Assembly (NCBI RefSeq): GCF_009742725.1
Contig: NZ_WPHG01000004.1
Location: forward strand, 186,001 to 250,000
Length of the DNA stretch: 64,000 nucleotides
Source of the DNA: Nitratireductor arenosus
Lineage (GTDB): Bacteria; Pseudomonadota; Alphaproteobacteria; Rhizobiales; Rhizobiaceae
Direction of reading: 5' to 3'
Made by a program: the position numbers and the translations under genes. The notes beneath the pieces were generated by a model. The model saw only the letters and a program-made list of their open reading frames with translations, searched no databases and was not told the DNA's origin. Positions 43,661 through 52,968 of this stretch are shown piece after piece (the stretch's first letter is position 1; the number at the start of each line of letters is the position of its first letter).

Positions 43661-44152
43661 TCAGGCGAGCGCGCGTTCGTAGACCAGGGCGGGAATGCCC
43701 GAGCCATCCTTGCCGCAGTTTTCCGTCCGCCCGACAAGGGTAAACCCGTGCGCCCGGTAAAAGGCGATCGCGGGAAAATTGGCCTCCTCGACCTCCAGAA
43801 CGAGGCGCCGGGCTTGCGGAAAGCTCGCGACGATTTCGTCCAAAAGCATGCCGCCGATGCCCCTGCCCTGCATCGCCGGCAGGACGTAGAGCTGGTGAAG
43901 CGTCACCACCCGGCCGTTCTCGTCCGCGCTGGCGAAAGCCACACCGCCGAGCGATTGGCCGTCGTCGGCAAGGATGAATTCGGACCGCGGCTGCGTCAGT
44001 CGGCCCTTAAGAGCGGCCGGCGAATGCCAGTCATCGGTGATTTCGGTGACGCGGTCGACGCCGTAGATCGGGTCGTAGGTGGCGTGCCAGGTTTCCACCA
44101 GCAGCGCGCGCACCGCGGCAAGATCGCGTTCGCTCGCCGTGCGCACGAACAT
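43661..44152 (-). CDS. GNAT family N-acetyltransferase
   Basis: The 163 residues show the GNAT fold with the acetyl-CoA loop QGRGIGGMLLDEIV (motif A) and the C-terminal NFPAIAFYRAHGFTLVGRTE (motif B). The N-terminus, VRTASERDLAAVRALLVETW, is typical of RimI-like or small-molecule acetyltransferases. Two bases separate it from the gatB stop on the same strand. The substrate is unknown. Confidence 0.92.
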   Translation of the reverse strand: MFVRTASERDLAAVRALLVETWHATYDPIYGVDRVTEITDDWHSPAALKGRLTQPRSEFILADDGQSLGGVAFASADENGRVVTLHQLYVLPAMQGRGIGGMLLDEIVASFPQARRLVLEVEEANFPAIAFYRAHGFTLVGRTENCGKDGSGIPALVYERALA

Positions 44153-44154
44153 GG

Positions 44155-45654
44155 TCAGTCGAGCCCGAGCCGCGTCTTGACCAGCGCGTTGACCGCCTGC
44201 GGATTGGCCTTGCCGCCGGTCGCCTTCATCACCTGGCCGACGAACCAGCCGGCAAGCGTCGGCTTGGCCTTGGCCTGCTCGACCTTGTCGGGATTGGCGG
44301 CGATCACCTCATCCACCGCCTTTTCGATCGCGCCGGTGTCGGTCACCTGTTTCATGCCGCGCGTTTCGACCACTTGCCGCGGATCACCACCCTCGCTCCA
44401 GACGATTTCGAACAGGTCCTTGGCGATCTTGCCGGAGATGGTGCCTTCCTTGATCAGGTCGATGATGGCGCCGAGCTGATCGGGGGAAACCGGAGTCTCT
44501 TCAATCTCCTGGCCGGATTTGTTCAAGGCGCCCAACAAGTCGTTGATGACCCAGTTCGCCGCCATCTTGCCGTCGCGACCGGCCGCCACCTTCTCGAAAT
44601 AGTCGGCCGCCGCCTTTTCGGCGACCAGCACCGAGGCGTCATAGGCCGACAGGCCGAGATCGCGCACGAAACGCCCCTTCTTTTCATCCGGAAGTTCCGG
44701 CAGATCGGCGGCGAGCGCGTCGACATAGGCCTGGTCGAATTCGAGCGGCAGCAGGTCCGGATCGGGGAAATAACGATAGTCGTGCGCTTCCTCCTTGGAG
44801 CGCATCGAGCGAGTCTCGCCCTTGCCGGGGTCGAACAGCCGGGTCTCCTGGTCGATCGTGCCGCCATCCTCGAGAATGGCGATCTGGCGACGCGCCTCGT
44901 ATTCGACCGCCTGACCGAGAAAACGGATGGAATTGACGTTCTTGATCTCGCAGCGCGTGCCGAAATCGCCGCCAGGGCGGCGCACCGAGACGTTGACGTC
45001 GGCGCGCAGCGATCCCTCGTCCATATTGCCGTCGCACGTGCCCAGATAGCGCATGATCGAGCGCAGCTTGGTCACATAGGCCTTGGCCTCGTCCGAGGAG
45101 CGCATGTCGGGCTTGGAGACGATTTCCATCAGCGCCACGCCGGAGCGGTTGAGATCGACATAGGACATGGTGGGATGCTGGTCGTGCATCGACTTGCCTG
45201 CATCCTGTTCCAGATGCAGGCGCTCGATACCGACTTCGATATCCTCGAATTCGCCCTTGCGATCGGGGCCGACCGAAACGCTGACCTTGCCCTCGCCGAC
45301 GATCGGCTGCTGGAACTGGGAAATCTGGTAGCCCTGCGGAAGATCCGGATAGAAATAGTTCTTGCGGTCGAAGACCGACTTCAAATTGATCTGCGCCTTC
45401 AAACCAAGGCCGGTGCGTACGGCCTGCGCCACGCATTCCTCGTTGATGACGGGAAGCATGCCGGGCATGGCCGCGTCGACCAGGCTGACATTGGCGTTGG
45501 GCGCGGCGCCGAATTCCGTCGAAGCGCCAGAAAACAGCTTTGCCCGCGAGGTGACCTGTGCATGGACCTCAAGGCCGATGATGACCTCCCAGTCGCCGGT
45601 GGCTCCTGCAATCAGCCTTTTGGGGTCGGGCGTGCGCGTGTCGATGATGGTCAT
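44155..45654 (-). CDS. gatB: Asp-tRNA(Asn)/Glu-tRNA(Gln) amidotransferase subunit B
   Basis: The 499-residue protein has the GatB signatures [70 protein letters not shown], and the C-terminal GatB/YqeY domain ending TRLGLD. It binds the tRNA for transamidation of mischarged Glu- or Asp-tRNA. gatA and gatC are not in the window. Confidence 0.97.
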   Translation of the reverse strand: MTIIDTRTPDPKRLIAGATGDWEVIIGLEVHAQVTSRAKLFSGASTEFGAAPNANVSLVDAAMPGMLPVINEECVAQAVRTGLGLKAQINLKSVFDRKNYFYPDLPQGYQISQFQQPIVGEGKVSVSVGPDRKGEFEDIEVGIERLHLEQDAGKSMHDQHPTMSYVDLNRSGVALMEIVSKPDMRSSDEAKAYVTKLRSIMRYLGTCDGNMDEGSLRADVNVSVRRPGGDFGTRCEIKNVNSIRFLGQAVEYEARRQIAILEDGGTIDQETRLFDPGKGETRSMRSKEEAHDYRYFPDPDLLPLEFDQAYVDALAADLPELPDEKKGRFVRDLGLSAYDASVLVAEKAAADYFEKVAAGRDGKMAANWVINDLLGALNKSGQEIEETPVSPDQLGAIIDLIKEGTISGKIAKDLFEIVWSEGGDPRQVVETRGMKQVTDTGAIEKAVDEVIAANPDKVEQAKAKPTLAGWFVGQVMKATGGKANPQAVNALVKTRLGLD

Positions 45655-45889
45655 GATGCGGACTTGCTCGTTGGATGAATTGCAGGTTCGCTAGACCAAA
45701 GGCGCCGGCGAGGCAAGGTTTGTCGGTCCTTCCGCTCCGCTGTCCGTCGTCAAGCCGGGCCCGAGCTTGTTCGCTCCGGCGGACGTAGACGGACGTCGCG
45801 GCGAACCTCCCGGTTTGATCGAGGTCAAGGCGCCGCGCGGCGGCCGGCCATACCGTGCCTGGACAGGGACGAGGACAGGAGCTTCACCA

Positions 45890-46150
45890 ATGAGCGCTTT
45901 CGGTTTCATCGACAAGATCGCCGCGAGGGCCGATCTGATGGAGAAGATGATCGACACTCTCGGCGTGCGCGCCGGCATTTCCGAAATGCCGGACCAACCA
46001 TCGGTGATGCGCAATGCGGCGCTGCGCTGTTTGTCCTGCCGTCACGGCGCGGAATGCGGTTCGTGGATGGAGACCAGCCCGACCCACGAGCGCGCGCCGT
46101 CCTATTGCCGCAACCGCGAACTCTTCGATTTCGTCGCCGACGACGCCTGA
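45890..46150 (+). CDS. small DUF6455-like protein
   Basis: The 86 residues have four conserved-looking Cys (CLSCRHGAECGSW and SYCRNRELFDF), a pattern seen in short alphaproteobacterial proteins of the DUF6455 type. A ligand such as Zn or an Fe-S cluster is possible. The ATG at 45890 follows GGACAGGAG; the frame extends upstream without a site. Function is unknown. Confidence 0.78.
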   Translation: MSAFGFIDKIAARADLMEKMIDTLGVRAGISEMPDQPSVMRNAALRCLSCRHGAECGSWMETSPTHERAPSYCRNRELFDFVADDA

Positions 46151-46204
46151 CGTCTCCACTTCGCGATCCCGAGGCCGCAGGAACCGTCCGAGAGCGCACC
46201 GCGA

Positions 46205-46636
46205 CTAAGCGGTGGCGATGTAGTTGCGGATTTCCTCGGCCTCGTGCTCGATTTCCTCGATCCGCCGCTTGACGACGTCCCCGATGGAGATGATGCCGGC
46301 CAGCTTGCCGTCGCGCTCGACCGGCAGGTGGCGGAACCGCCCTTGCGTCATGATGCCCATGACCTCGTTGACGCTGTTATCCTCGTGACAGACCTTGACC
46401 TTGGCCGTCATCGCCTTGGACACCGGCTTGCCCAGCGCTTCGGCTCCATCCGCGGCAAGCATGCGCACGATATCGCGCTCCGACAGGATGCCGGCGATCC
46501 TGCCATCGCCGCGCGTCACCACGATCGCGCCGATCTTTTTTTCCGCTAACAGGGATACGGCCTGGTCGACGGTGCTGTCGGGCGAAATGACGACCACATC
46601 GCCGCCCTTGTCCGAGAGAATAGTCCTGACCAGCAT
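46205..46636 (-). CDS. tandem CBS-domain protein
   Basis: The 143 residues form two CBS domains: STVDQAVSLLAEKKIGAIVV with ILSERDIVRMLA, then NSVNEVMGIMTQGRFRHLPV with IISIGDVVKRRIEE. AGGAGG lies seven bases ahead of the ATG at 46636, which decides the start although the frame is open far upstream. Such proteins sense adenine nucleotides and regulate partners. It follows the rhomboid gene on the same strand. Confidence 0.95.
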   Translation of the reverse strand: MLVRTILSDKGGDVVVISPDSTVDQAVSLLAEKKIGAIVVTRGDGRIAGILSERDIVRMLAADGAEALGKPVSKAMTAKVKVCHEDNSVNEVMGIMTQGRFRHLPVERDGKLAGIISIGDVVKRRIEEIEHEAEEIRNYIATA

Positions 46637-46737
46637 GGCGTCCTCCTGGGCTGCATAACGGAAAGTTCCCGCAGGGCCATCGAACCCTGTCAAGCATGGT
46701 GCTACCGGATTTCGGCCAATGCAAGCCTGTCGGCGGC

Positions 46738-47490
46738 TCAAAGTCCATGCGGCGCCGGCAGGCGATCGAAAGACCGGACGGCGAAGAAACCGACCAGAAA
46801 TCCGCCGATATGGGCCTCCCAGGCGATCACGGCGCTGGAACCCGGTCCGCCGCTCAGAAGTCCGGTGGCCAGATTGATTATCATCCACACGCCCAGGAAA
46901 GTGACGACCGCGCGCTGGCGCAGGACGGCGCGAATCGGCAGCACGGATCCGGCGAAGCGCGCCCGACCCGGCATGCTGCGGTCGATCTGGAAGCCGAAGC
47001 GGGCGGCCGCGCCCATCATCCCCGAGATCGCCCCGGACGCGCCGACCAGGGGGGCAGGACTTTCGGGATAGATCAAATAATGCAGGCCGGCGGCGGCCAA
47101 GGCCGTCGCGGCCCAGAACAGGACAAAGCGCCTTGCGCCGATCCGGTTGGCGAGCGGCGAACCGAATGCGGCGAGCCAGATCATGTTGATGGCCAGATGG
47201 GCGAGGCCGCCATGCAGGAGCGAATAGGTCAGCGGGCTGGTGAAGGCGTAGAGATCGAGCGCGTAGGCACCGGAATAACGCAGTGGAATGAAGGCCGCCC
47301 GCAATAAAACCGCGAGATCCTCGGTGGGCGAAACCATGTAGGTGCGCGCAAGATGGATCAGGGCGCACAGCGCGATGAAAACGAGCACGACGACCGGAAT
47401 ATTGAAGGCCGGCTCCCGGCCCGGGGGCGGTGGGATCGATTCGCGCCTGTTGCCAGGATCGGACTGTGCCGCCATCCTTTTTCCAACCAT
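46738..47490 (-). CDS. rhomboid family intramembrane serine protease
   Basis: The 250 residues carry about six membrane helices with the rhomboid catalytic motif GASGAISGMMGA (Ser nucleophile) and a later AHIGGFLVGFF (His). LLHGGLAHLAINMIW provides the conserved His/Asn region in helix 2. It cleaves membrane substrates within the bilayer. ATGs at 47490 and 47475 are both possible starts. Confidence 0.92.
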   Translation of the reverse strand: MVGKRMAAQSDPGNRRESIPPPPGREPAFNIPVVVLVFIALCALIHLARTYMVSPTEDLAVLLRAAFIPLRYSGAYALDLYAFTSPLTYSLLHGGLAHLAINMIWLAAFGSPLANRIGARRFVLFWAATALAAAGLHYLIYPESPAPLVGASGAISGMMGAAARFGFQIDRSMPGRARFAGSVLPIRAVLRQRAVVTFLGVWMIINLATGLLSGGPGSSAVIAWEAHIGGFLVGFFAVRSFDRLPAPHGL

Positions 47491-47547
47491 GCTGATTCGC
47501 CTGCCGGCGACTTCGCCCGCTTCAGTGCGGCGACGCAAGTCATGGTT

Positions 47548-47581
47548 AAAAAAAGCCGCCCAGAGTTGCCCCTGGACGGCT
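47548..47581 (-). terminator. rho-independent terminator without an obvious upstream gene
   Basis: On the minus strand AGCCGTCCAG (47581-47572) pairs with CTGGGCGGCT (47563-47554) with one G-U pair. The loop is 8 bases and a seven-T tract (47554-47548) follows. Confidence 0.85.
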
Positions 47582-47690
47582 GGTCGAGCCCCTGCCCGAA
47601 AATCTGGAGATCGGAGCCGCTTGGCTGGATTTGCCAATAGAGCCAAGCGCTTCGTGCTGTCCCTCTTTCATGACATGCCGGGGTGCGGCC
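47548..47690 (-). ncRNA. possible small RNA ending in a strong terminator, in the 358-bp rhomboid/PAS divergent region
   Basis: Between the rhomboid gene and the divergent PAS gene lies a 358-bp gap (47491-47848) without a convincing protein gene. A strong terminator reads on the minus strand at 47581-47548, yet no minus-strand gene lies upstream of it. A second hairpin, CGCTTGGCT/AGCCAAGCG (47618-47626 with 47641-47649), sits just before. An independent small transcript is the simplest reading. Its 5' end is a guess, no promoter was clear, and no RNA family was recognised. Confidence 0.35.
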
Positions 47691-47848
47691 GGCAATCGAA
47701 ACCCTTTGTTAACCTTAACGCGACGCCTCGGTGAACAACCCGGGTTAGCGCTGGCACGCATCCTGCTCCGTCCTCCATGTATCGGCGGCGGGAGGCTCCC
47801 GCTGTTCGGTGATGAGACACCTCAACGAGCAAAACGAAACGGGGACGC

Positions 47849-48481
47849 ATGAAACTCGACGGGACAATCGCACTTTTCCAATATTGGGACAGGCTCCGAA
47901 ACGGCCGTCCCGCGCCGCGCCGCGCCGAGATCGAGCCGGCCGACATCAAGCCGATGCTGGCCGACACCTTCATCCTGGAGCAGGACAGCCGCGGCGCGGC
48001 CGTGTTCCGCCTCGCCGGCACCCGTCTCTGCGCCGCCTATGGCCGCGAACTGAAGGGCTTCGCCTTCTCCTCACTGTGGGCGGCGCGCGACCAGAGCCTG
48101 GCCGCGCGGCTGGCGGCGGGAGCGCTGCGCGAAAAATCCGTATCGGTGACCGGTTTCGAGGGCGTCACGCAGCAGGGCCGCACCTGCGAGTTCGAGCTGC
48201 TGCTTCTGCCGCTGGAAGGCGGCGTCGACAGTCCGCGCTCGCTGGGAAGCCTCACCCCGGTGGAAAAACCCTATTGGCTCGGCAACGACCCGGTTTTGGA
48301 AAGCCGGATCGATTCGATGCGTGTCGTCGATCCCGACCGAGAACCGATGTTTCTCAAGAACCGACCGGCGATTTCGGTTCCGCCGCTCGCGCCGTCGGCC
48401 GGGATGCTGTCCAGCGACGAAGGCGCCAAACGCCGCCGTTTCAAACATCTCGTCATCATCGAGGGCGGCCGCGACAGCTAG
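47849..48481 (+). CDS. PAS-domain protein (PAS_5 type)
   Basis: The 210 residues contain an alphaproteobacterial PAS_5-like domain: LFQYWDRLRNGRPAPRRAEI, LADTFILEQDSRGAAVFRLAG, TRLCAAYGRELKG, and ARDQSLAARLAAGALREKS. The C-terminal third is poorly ordered and basic. No output domain is present, so it may act as a ligand or protein-interaction sensor. A PilZ protein gene follows on the same strand after 179 bp. Confidence 0.88.
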   Translation: MKLDGTIALFQYWDRLRNGRPAPRRAEIEPADIKPMLADTFILEQDSRGAAVFRLAGTRLCAAYGRELKGFAFSSLWAARDQSLAARLAAGALREKSVSVTGFEGVTQQGRTCEFELLLLPLEGGVDSPRSLGSLTPVEKPYWLGNDPVLESRIDSMRVVDPDREPMFLKNRPAISVPPLAPSAGMLSSDEGAKRRRFKHLVIIEGGRDS

Positions 48482-48660
48482 AGTGTCCTGTTGGTCAAGG
48501 ACGTTCCGGAGTCCGGTCCCGGCGGTCGCGCCACGAGTGCGTAAGCGCAACGCAGACGTCCGGGCCGGGGGTTTTTCCTCTCGTGCGAAAGGGCCGGCTT
48601 ACCGCTTGTTAACCGTTCACAACCTATGAAGGTGGTGTCCATTCGCGGGCCGAGGAAAAA

Positions 48661-49281
48661 ATGACGTCAGTGGCGATCGATTCAGCGCCGTCACGGGCCG
48701 AGAGGCGCCACTTCCAAAGAGTGCGCGTCAAGGTCTACGGACGCTATATGCTGGAGGATCGCACCGAGCATCCCTGCCAGGTCATAGACATGTCTCCGGG
48801 CAATGCGCTGTTGCGCTGCGACCGGGTCGGCGCGCTTGGTGAACGCGTCATCGCCTATATCGACCATATCGGCCGGATCGAGGGCGTGATCACCCGACTT
48901 CAGAACGATGGCTTCGCCATCACTCTGATCGCGTCCGAACGCAAGCGCGACAAGCTTGCCGCGCAGCTCACCTGGCTCGCCAACAAGCACGAACTCGACC
49001 TGCCGGAAGACCGCCGCCACGAACGCATCACGCCGCGCAACCCGATCAGTGTGGTGCGACTGGGCGACGGACGCGAATATCAATGCCGGATCGTCGACCT
49101 TTCGCTGTCGGGCGCGGCTGTCGAGATCGACGTGCGTCCCGCCCTCGGCACGGCGGTCACATTGGGCACGATGCGCGGGCGCGTGGTGCGCCACTTCGAG
49201 GACGGCATCGCAGTCGAATTCGCAGCGCTGCAACGCGAGGAAACGCTCCAGGCCGAGTTCAGCCACCCTCACCAGGGCTGA
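48661..49281 (+). CDS. double PilZ-domain protein
   Basis: The 206 residues comprise two PilZ-type domains. The first starts at RRHFQRVRVKVYGRYML with the DMSPGNALL strand, and the second at RRHERITPRNPI with DLSLSGAAVEI. The RxxxR and (D/N)xSxxG motifs of c-di-GMP binding are better kept in the second domain (RRHER, DLSLSG) than in the first, where SPGN replaces SxxG. It is a likely c-di-GMP receptor, with targets unknown. Confidence 0.88.
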   Translation: MTSVAIDSAPSRAERRHFQRVRVKVYGRYMLEDRTEHPCQVIDMSPGNALLRCDRVGALGERVIAYIDHIGRIEGVITRLQNDGFAITLIASERKRDKLAAQLTWLANKHELDLPEDRRHERITPRNPISVVRLGDGREYQCRIVDLSLSGAAVEIDVRPALGTAVTLGTMRGRVVRHFEDGIAVEFAALQREETLQAEFSHPHQG

Positions 49282-49461
49282 TTCTTTCGGTTTTTCCGCA
49301 AGCGACCGGCGCATACGACGCGGTGCACAAACGCAGCACCGGCGACGGCGCCTGAGCGACTTCAAACGTGCCGCGAGCTTCCTAGATCCGTTCTTCTTTA
49401 AATGGAATCGTTTGACCGTCGGGATTTCGCGGTCTGGCCAGGAGTGTGCGGCGATGCAGCG

Positions 49462-49776
49462 TTAGCACCGTGAGCCGGGCGCGACGCCGGTTTCCTGCGC
49501 GATGTGCTTGCCTGTCCGGCGGTGACGGCGCAGGGCGATGATGCGTTCACAAATGAGCGCGTCGGTTGCTGCGGGCATCCGGCCTGGCCGCCAGGAGCGG
49601 TCGGCCGTGCCGGCGGGACCTTCCGCCTTGTAGCGTTCGACCCACCGGGCAACGATCTTGGCCGAGACGCCATCGACCCGCGCCGCCTGGGCTTTGGACA
49701 GACGGGCCTCGATGACCGCCAGAGCCATCTCCTCCCGACGCAGCGGCGTCAGACGGGTATTCTTGTGGATGTCCAT
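49462..49776 (-). pseudogene. truncated IS481-type transposase (N-terminal fragment)
   Basis: The fragment starts with MDIHKNTRLTPLRREEMALA, the typical beginning of IS481-family transposases, and continues through the helix-turn-helix (AQAARVDGVSAKIVARWVER) to about residue 100. It ends after GVAPGSRC. Complete enzymes are about 300 or more residues, so the DDE domain is missing. No terminal repeats were found. It is a decayed insertion between the PilZ and BTLCP genes. Confidence 0.8.
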
Positions 49777-50078
49777 TCGGACCATCCGGTGAGTGCTGAA
49801 GCGTGGTAACTCCAGTCTCCCCGGTCAGGTCCGACCGGTTTCCCCTCACGGTGCACATGCTTCAGTTCCGATCCCGTCGAGGGCAGACCGGAGGATAGAT
49901 CGTCATCGCCACCCAGGACGAATGCGGGCAATTTTAGCAAAATTTAGCACGGATTCGGTTCAAGTTTATTTTCGTTTTTATTCTTGTTCTTTTCTGGCTT
50001 TACTTAATTTGTAGTTCGCTCTTTTGCGTCAAATAAATTCGGTCGTGGCATTGTCTCGTCAAACGGGGAGACAAGGCA

Positions 50079-50684
50079 ATGATCAAACGGGGACGATCCT
50101 TCGTGCTGGCGGCGTGCGTCGCGCCGCTGGTACTGGCAGCCGGCCATGCGCATGGTGCAAATCCGTTCATGATGACGGGCGCACGTACCACCCAGCCGGT
50201 CGGGCATTATGAATTGTGCAAGCGGACGCCCTCCGAGTGCAATCCCGGTCAAGCCGCGTCACGACCGGTCGAACTCACCCGGAAATTGTGGAAGACGATC
50301 ATCGAGATCAATCACGCGGTCAATGTCGCGGTCGCGCCCAAGACCGACTACGAGATATGGGGCCGCGAGGAAGTGTGGTCCTACCCGCAAGGGGTCGGCG
50401 ACTGCGAGGATTATGTCCTGGAAAAGCGCCGGCTGCTGATACAAGCGGGCGTCCCGTCAGGCAATCTGCTGATCACGGTGGTGCGCCAGCCCAATGGCGA
50501 CGGCCACGCGGTTTTGACGGTTAACACCAGCTACGGCGACTTCATCCTGGACAATCTCCAGCCGCGCGTCCTGGCATGGACCGACACGGATTACCGCTAC
50601 TTGAAACGACAATCCACACGCAACGCCGGTGCCTGGGTGGGCATCGAGGATGGCCGCAACGTCGCCGTCGGCAGCGTGCGCTAG
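50079..50684 (+). CDS. transglutaminase-like cysteine peptidase (BTLCP, Peptidase C93)
   Basis: The 201 residues have a signal peptide (SFVLAACVAPLVLAAGHAHG) and the BTLCP triad: Cys in GVGDCEDYVLEKRRLL, His in GDGHAVLTVNT and Asp in DFILDNLQPR. Related LapG proteases cleave a surface adhesin under c-di-GMP control, though most rhizobial members are uncharacterised. The upstream 100 bp are AT-rich, and a strong terminator follows. Confidence 0.92.
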   Translation: MIKRGRSFVLAACVAPLVLAAGHAHGANPFMMTGARTTQPVGHYELCKRTPSECNPGQAASRPVELTRKLWKTIIEINHAVNVAVAPKTDYEIWGREEVWSYPQGVGDCEDYVLEKRRLLIQAGVPSGNLLITVVRQPNGDGHAVLTVNTSYGDFILDNLQPRVLAWTDTDYRYLKRQSTRNAGAWVGIEDGRNVAVGSVR

Positions 50685-50755
50685 GCCGCGCTTTTTCGAG
50701 GTCAGGGATACCCGGTCGAGTCCCCACCCTCCCCGTCCCCAACGACCGGGTCAAA

Positions 50756-50794
50756 GGAGCCGGCCCGTGTCCCCGGGCCGGCTCCGCCTTTTTT
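50756..50794 (+). terminator. rho-independent terminator after the BTLCP gene
   Basis: GGAGCCGGCCCG (50756-50767) pairs perfectly with CGGGCCGGCTCC (50774-50785), with a 6-base loop and the tail GCCTTTTTT. It closes the unit before the convergent gamma-carbonic anhydrase gene. Confidence 0.92.
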
Positions 50795-50852
50795 GCGTTG
50801 GTGGCGGCCCGGCCGCGCGAAGAGCCAGGCCATTTCGGGCAGGCACGCGGCC

Positions 50853-51380
50853 TCAGGCGGGCGCAAGCCCCTTCATGAAACGGCGCGCGTTTTCGACATA
50901 GTGGACGGCCGACCACTTCAACAGTTCGACCGCCTTGTCGTCGAGTTCGCGTATCGCCTTGGCCGGCGAACCGACGATCAGGCTGTTGTCGGGAAAGCTC
51001 TTGCCCTCGGTGACCAGCGCACCGGCGCCGACAAGGCAATTTGCGCCGATCCTGGCGCCGTTGAGCACGATCGCGCCCATGCCGACCAGACTATTGTCGC
51101 CGATCGTGCAGCCGTGCAGCATGGCACGGTGGCCGATCGTGCAGCCCTGCCCGACCGTCAACGGAAAGCCGATATCGGTGTGCATGACGGTGTGTTCCTG
51201 CACGTTGGAACCGGCTCCAATCACAATCGGCTCATTGTCGCCACGCAGCACGGCGCCGAACCAGATGCCGGCATTCTCGCCGAGCCGCACCCGGCCGACC
51301 AGGGTCGCGTCGGGCGCGATCCAGTTGGTCGTGCGATCGTCGAATTCGGGCTCGAGGCCGTCCAGAGCGTAGATGGGCAT
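50853..51380 (-). CDS. gamma-carbonic anhydrase family protein (left-handed beta helix)
   Basis: The 175 residues consist of hexapeptide repeats ([40 protein letters not shown]) with the zinc His residues of the Cam/YrdA family in QEHTVMHTD and IGHRAMLHG. The C-terminal helix is [13 protein letters not shown]. Some members hydrate CO2 and others have unknown function. Confidence 0.93.
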   Translation of the reverse strand: MPIYALDGLEPEFDDRTTNWIAPDATLVGRVRLGENAGIWFGAVLRGDNEPIVIGAGSNVQEHTVMHTDIGFPLTVGQGCTIGHRAMLHGCTIGDNSLVGMGAIVLNGARIGANCLVGAGALVTEGKSFPDNSLIVGSPAKAIRELDDKAVELLKWSAVHYVENARRFMKGLAPA

Positions 51381-51410
51381 AATGACTGCTCCTGTCGGTT
51401 TGTCGCGCCG

Positions 51411-51737
51411 TCAGGAAAACAACGCCGCTGCGTGGAATGCAAGCTCGGCGACGATCGTGCCGGTGGCCGCAAGCCAGATCGTAGCAAGAGCCGTTCCGGG
51501 CACGATGGCGCCCACCCCCCGCCGCCCTTCGCCAACGGCCCGCAACATTTCGTTGAGAAGCATGAACGGCCCCGCCAACACCGTCAGTAACAGCGATCTT
51601 GCGAGATGGCGCGGCGAAACGAACGGGTCGCGCAAGTCGAGCCGACGCCCCGCCCACAGCTCCATCAGCGATCCGGCCAGGCCGGCAAGGGTCAGGCCGC
51701 AGCCAAGCACAAAAGCCAGCGTCGCAATCAGCATCAT
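51411..51737 (-). CDS. small membrane protein, DUF6949-like
   Basis: The 108 residues contain about three membrane segments (MMLIATLAFVLGCGLTLAGL, LARSLLLTVLAGPFMLLNEM, GTALATIWLAATGTIVAELA) with a conserved-looking RDPFVSPRHLARSLLLT. Two ATGs at 51737 and 51734 are possible. I associate it with the DUF6949 family of rhizobial membrane proteins; function unknown. It is divergent from the next gene. Confidence 0.7.
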   Translation of the reverse strand: MMLIATLAFVLGCGLTLAGLAGSLMELWAGRRLDLRDPFVSPRHLARSLLLTVLAGPFMLLNEMLRAVGEGRRGVGAIVPGTALATIWLAATGTIVAELAFHAAALFS

Positions 51738-51845
51738 CTTTACCGTCCGTTTACCACGAAACCGCAAGGTCATCCGACAAGGAGCAAGTTCCGTGCCGCG
51801 CCGACTGTGTCGTGGGGGGACAGCAGGCCGGAAAAGGAGTTTGGC

Positions 51846-52619
51846 GTGCACAGCAGCGATACGGCCGATGCGGAAAGCTCCGGGGCGATCGACGAGCGTT
51901 TCATGCTGCGCGTCTTCGTGGGCTTCGCCCTTCTGGCGCTCGCGGCCGTTGCGATCAGCGCCGGCGGCAAGCTGCTCGGCCGCTCGATCGTGCTTGCCGG
52001 TCATACCGAGGACACGACGCCGCGCGAAATCGTGATCGGCAACGATGTGGTTGTCGTGCCGGCCAATGCGATCCGGTTCGAGCGCGAGCGGCGCGACGGC
52101 GTCGCGCCGAACCTGCATCTATACCTGCGTTGGCCGGATATGACCGGCTACCGCGCGGCGGCGCGCGACGACTTCAACCACGCCGGCGGCCGGCGCGCCA
52201 TCCTGTTCCTGTCGTTCGAACCGCGGATGATGTCACGCGACATGAGCGGCCGCTACGATCCGATCTACAGAGCCTTGATCGACACAACCGCCGGGCCCGG
52301 GCCCGGCGGCCTGCGCGTCCACGCTTTCAGCGACAAGTCAGGGTATGCGAACGAACAGCTTCTGGTCGGCCCGCGCGCCGGCGGCGCGCCGTTCGTGGCG
52401 CGATGCCTGTCGGGTCCGGTCGCGTCCGAGCTTCTGGCCGAATGCGAGCGCGACATCTTCGTCGGCGAGGAATTGAGCCTGACCTACCGCTTTCCGGCCG
52501 ACCTTCTGGCGGACTGGCGCAGGCTCGACGCGGCGGTGCGTAGCTATGCCGGCACGGTCGTCAGAAGCGATGCCGACGACGCGGGCGCCTCGCGCCAACG
52601 CTTCGGGCGCGCCGGCTGA
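51846..52619 (+). CDS. membrane-anchored protein of unknown function
   Basis: The 257 residues start at a GTG at 51846, which has AAAAGGAG six bases upstream; the open frame from 51606 is otherwise antisense to the neighbouring gene. One membrane helix (LRVFVGFALLALAAVAISAG) is followed by a soluble domain with EIVIGNDVVVVPANAIRFER, NLHLYLRWPDMTGYRAA and ILFLSFEPRMMSRDMSGRYD. I do not recognise a characterised family. Confidence 0.75.
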   Translation: MHSSDTADAESSGAIDERFMLRVFVGFALLALAAVAISAGGKLLGRSIVLAGHTEDTTPREIVIGNDVVVVPANAIRFERERRDGVAPNLHLYLRWPDMTGYRAAARDDFNHAGGRRAILFLSFEPRMMSRDMSGRYDPIYRALIDTTAGPGPGGLRVHAFSDKSGYANEQLLVGPRAGGAPFVARCLSGPVASELLAECERDIFVGEELSLTYRFPADLLADWRRLDAAVRSYAGTVVRSDADDAGASRQRFGRAG

Positions 52620-52628
52620 AGTCAGCCG

Positions 52629-52835
52629 CTACAGATCGATGTCGAGGATCGCCATCGAGAAATTGTAGGACAATTCGCCCTCGTCCTCGTCGCGATAGAT
52701 GATGCCCAGAAACTCGTCATCGAGATAGAGTTCGCACGAATCGTCCTTGCGCGGCCGCGCCTTCACCTGCAGCTGGGGATTGCTGAAGGTGCGCTTGAAA
52801 TAGGCGTCGAGCTTCCTGATCTCATCGGGTTTCAA
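52629..52835 (-). CDS. DUF3126 family protein
   Basis: The 68 residues KPDEIRKLDAYFKRTFSNPQ, then LQVKARPRKDDSCELYLDD and EFLGIIYRDEDEGE are typical of this small alphaproteobacterial family. No ATG fits: the start is a TTG at 52835, with AGGAG seven bases ahead. Function is unknown. It lies downstream of cysE on the same strand. Confidence 0.88.
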   Translation of the reverse strand: MKPDEIRKLDAYFKRTFSNPQLQVKARPRKDDSCELYLDDEFLGIIYRDEDEGELSYNFSMAILDIDL

Positions 52836-52968
52836 CCGGCGTCTCCTGATGCGTTGGCGGGGTCGGACAGGGCTTGATGAAGCCAGCATGTGGCATGGGG
52901 GTCGCCGCCCTGTAAACCCTGAATTGTCGCGTCGCGTGGACCGGCGCGGCGGCCAAAGCCGCGCGCTC

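Noticed and set aside
44374-45678. 434-codon plus-strand frame over gatB
   Set aside because: Antisense shadow; gatB signatures are complete on the minus strand.
47546-47761. 71-codon minus-strand frame in the rhomboid/PAS gap
   Set aside because: Its stop lies inside the U-tract of the terminator and no ribosome site is seen; a non-coding transcript is more likely.
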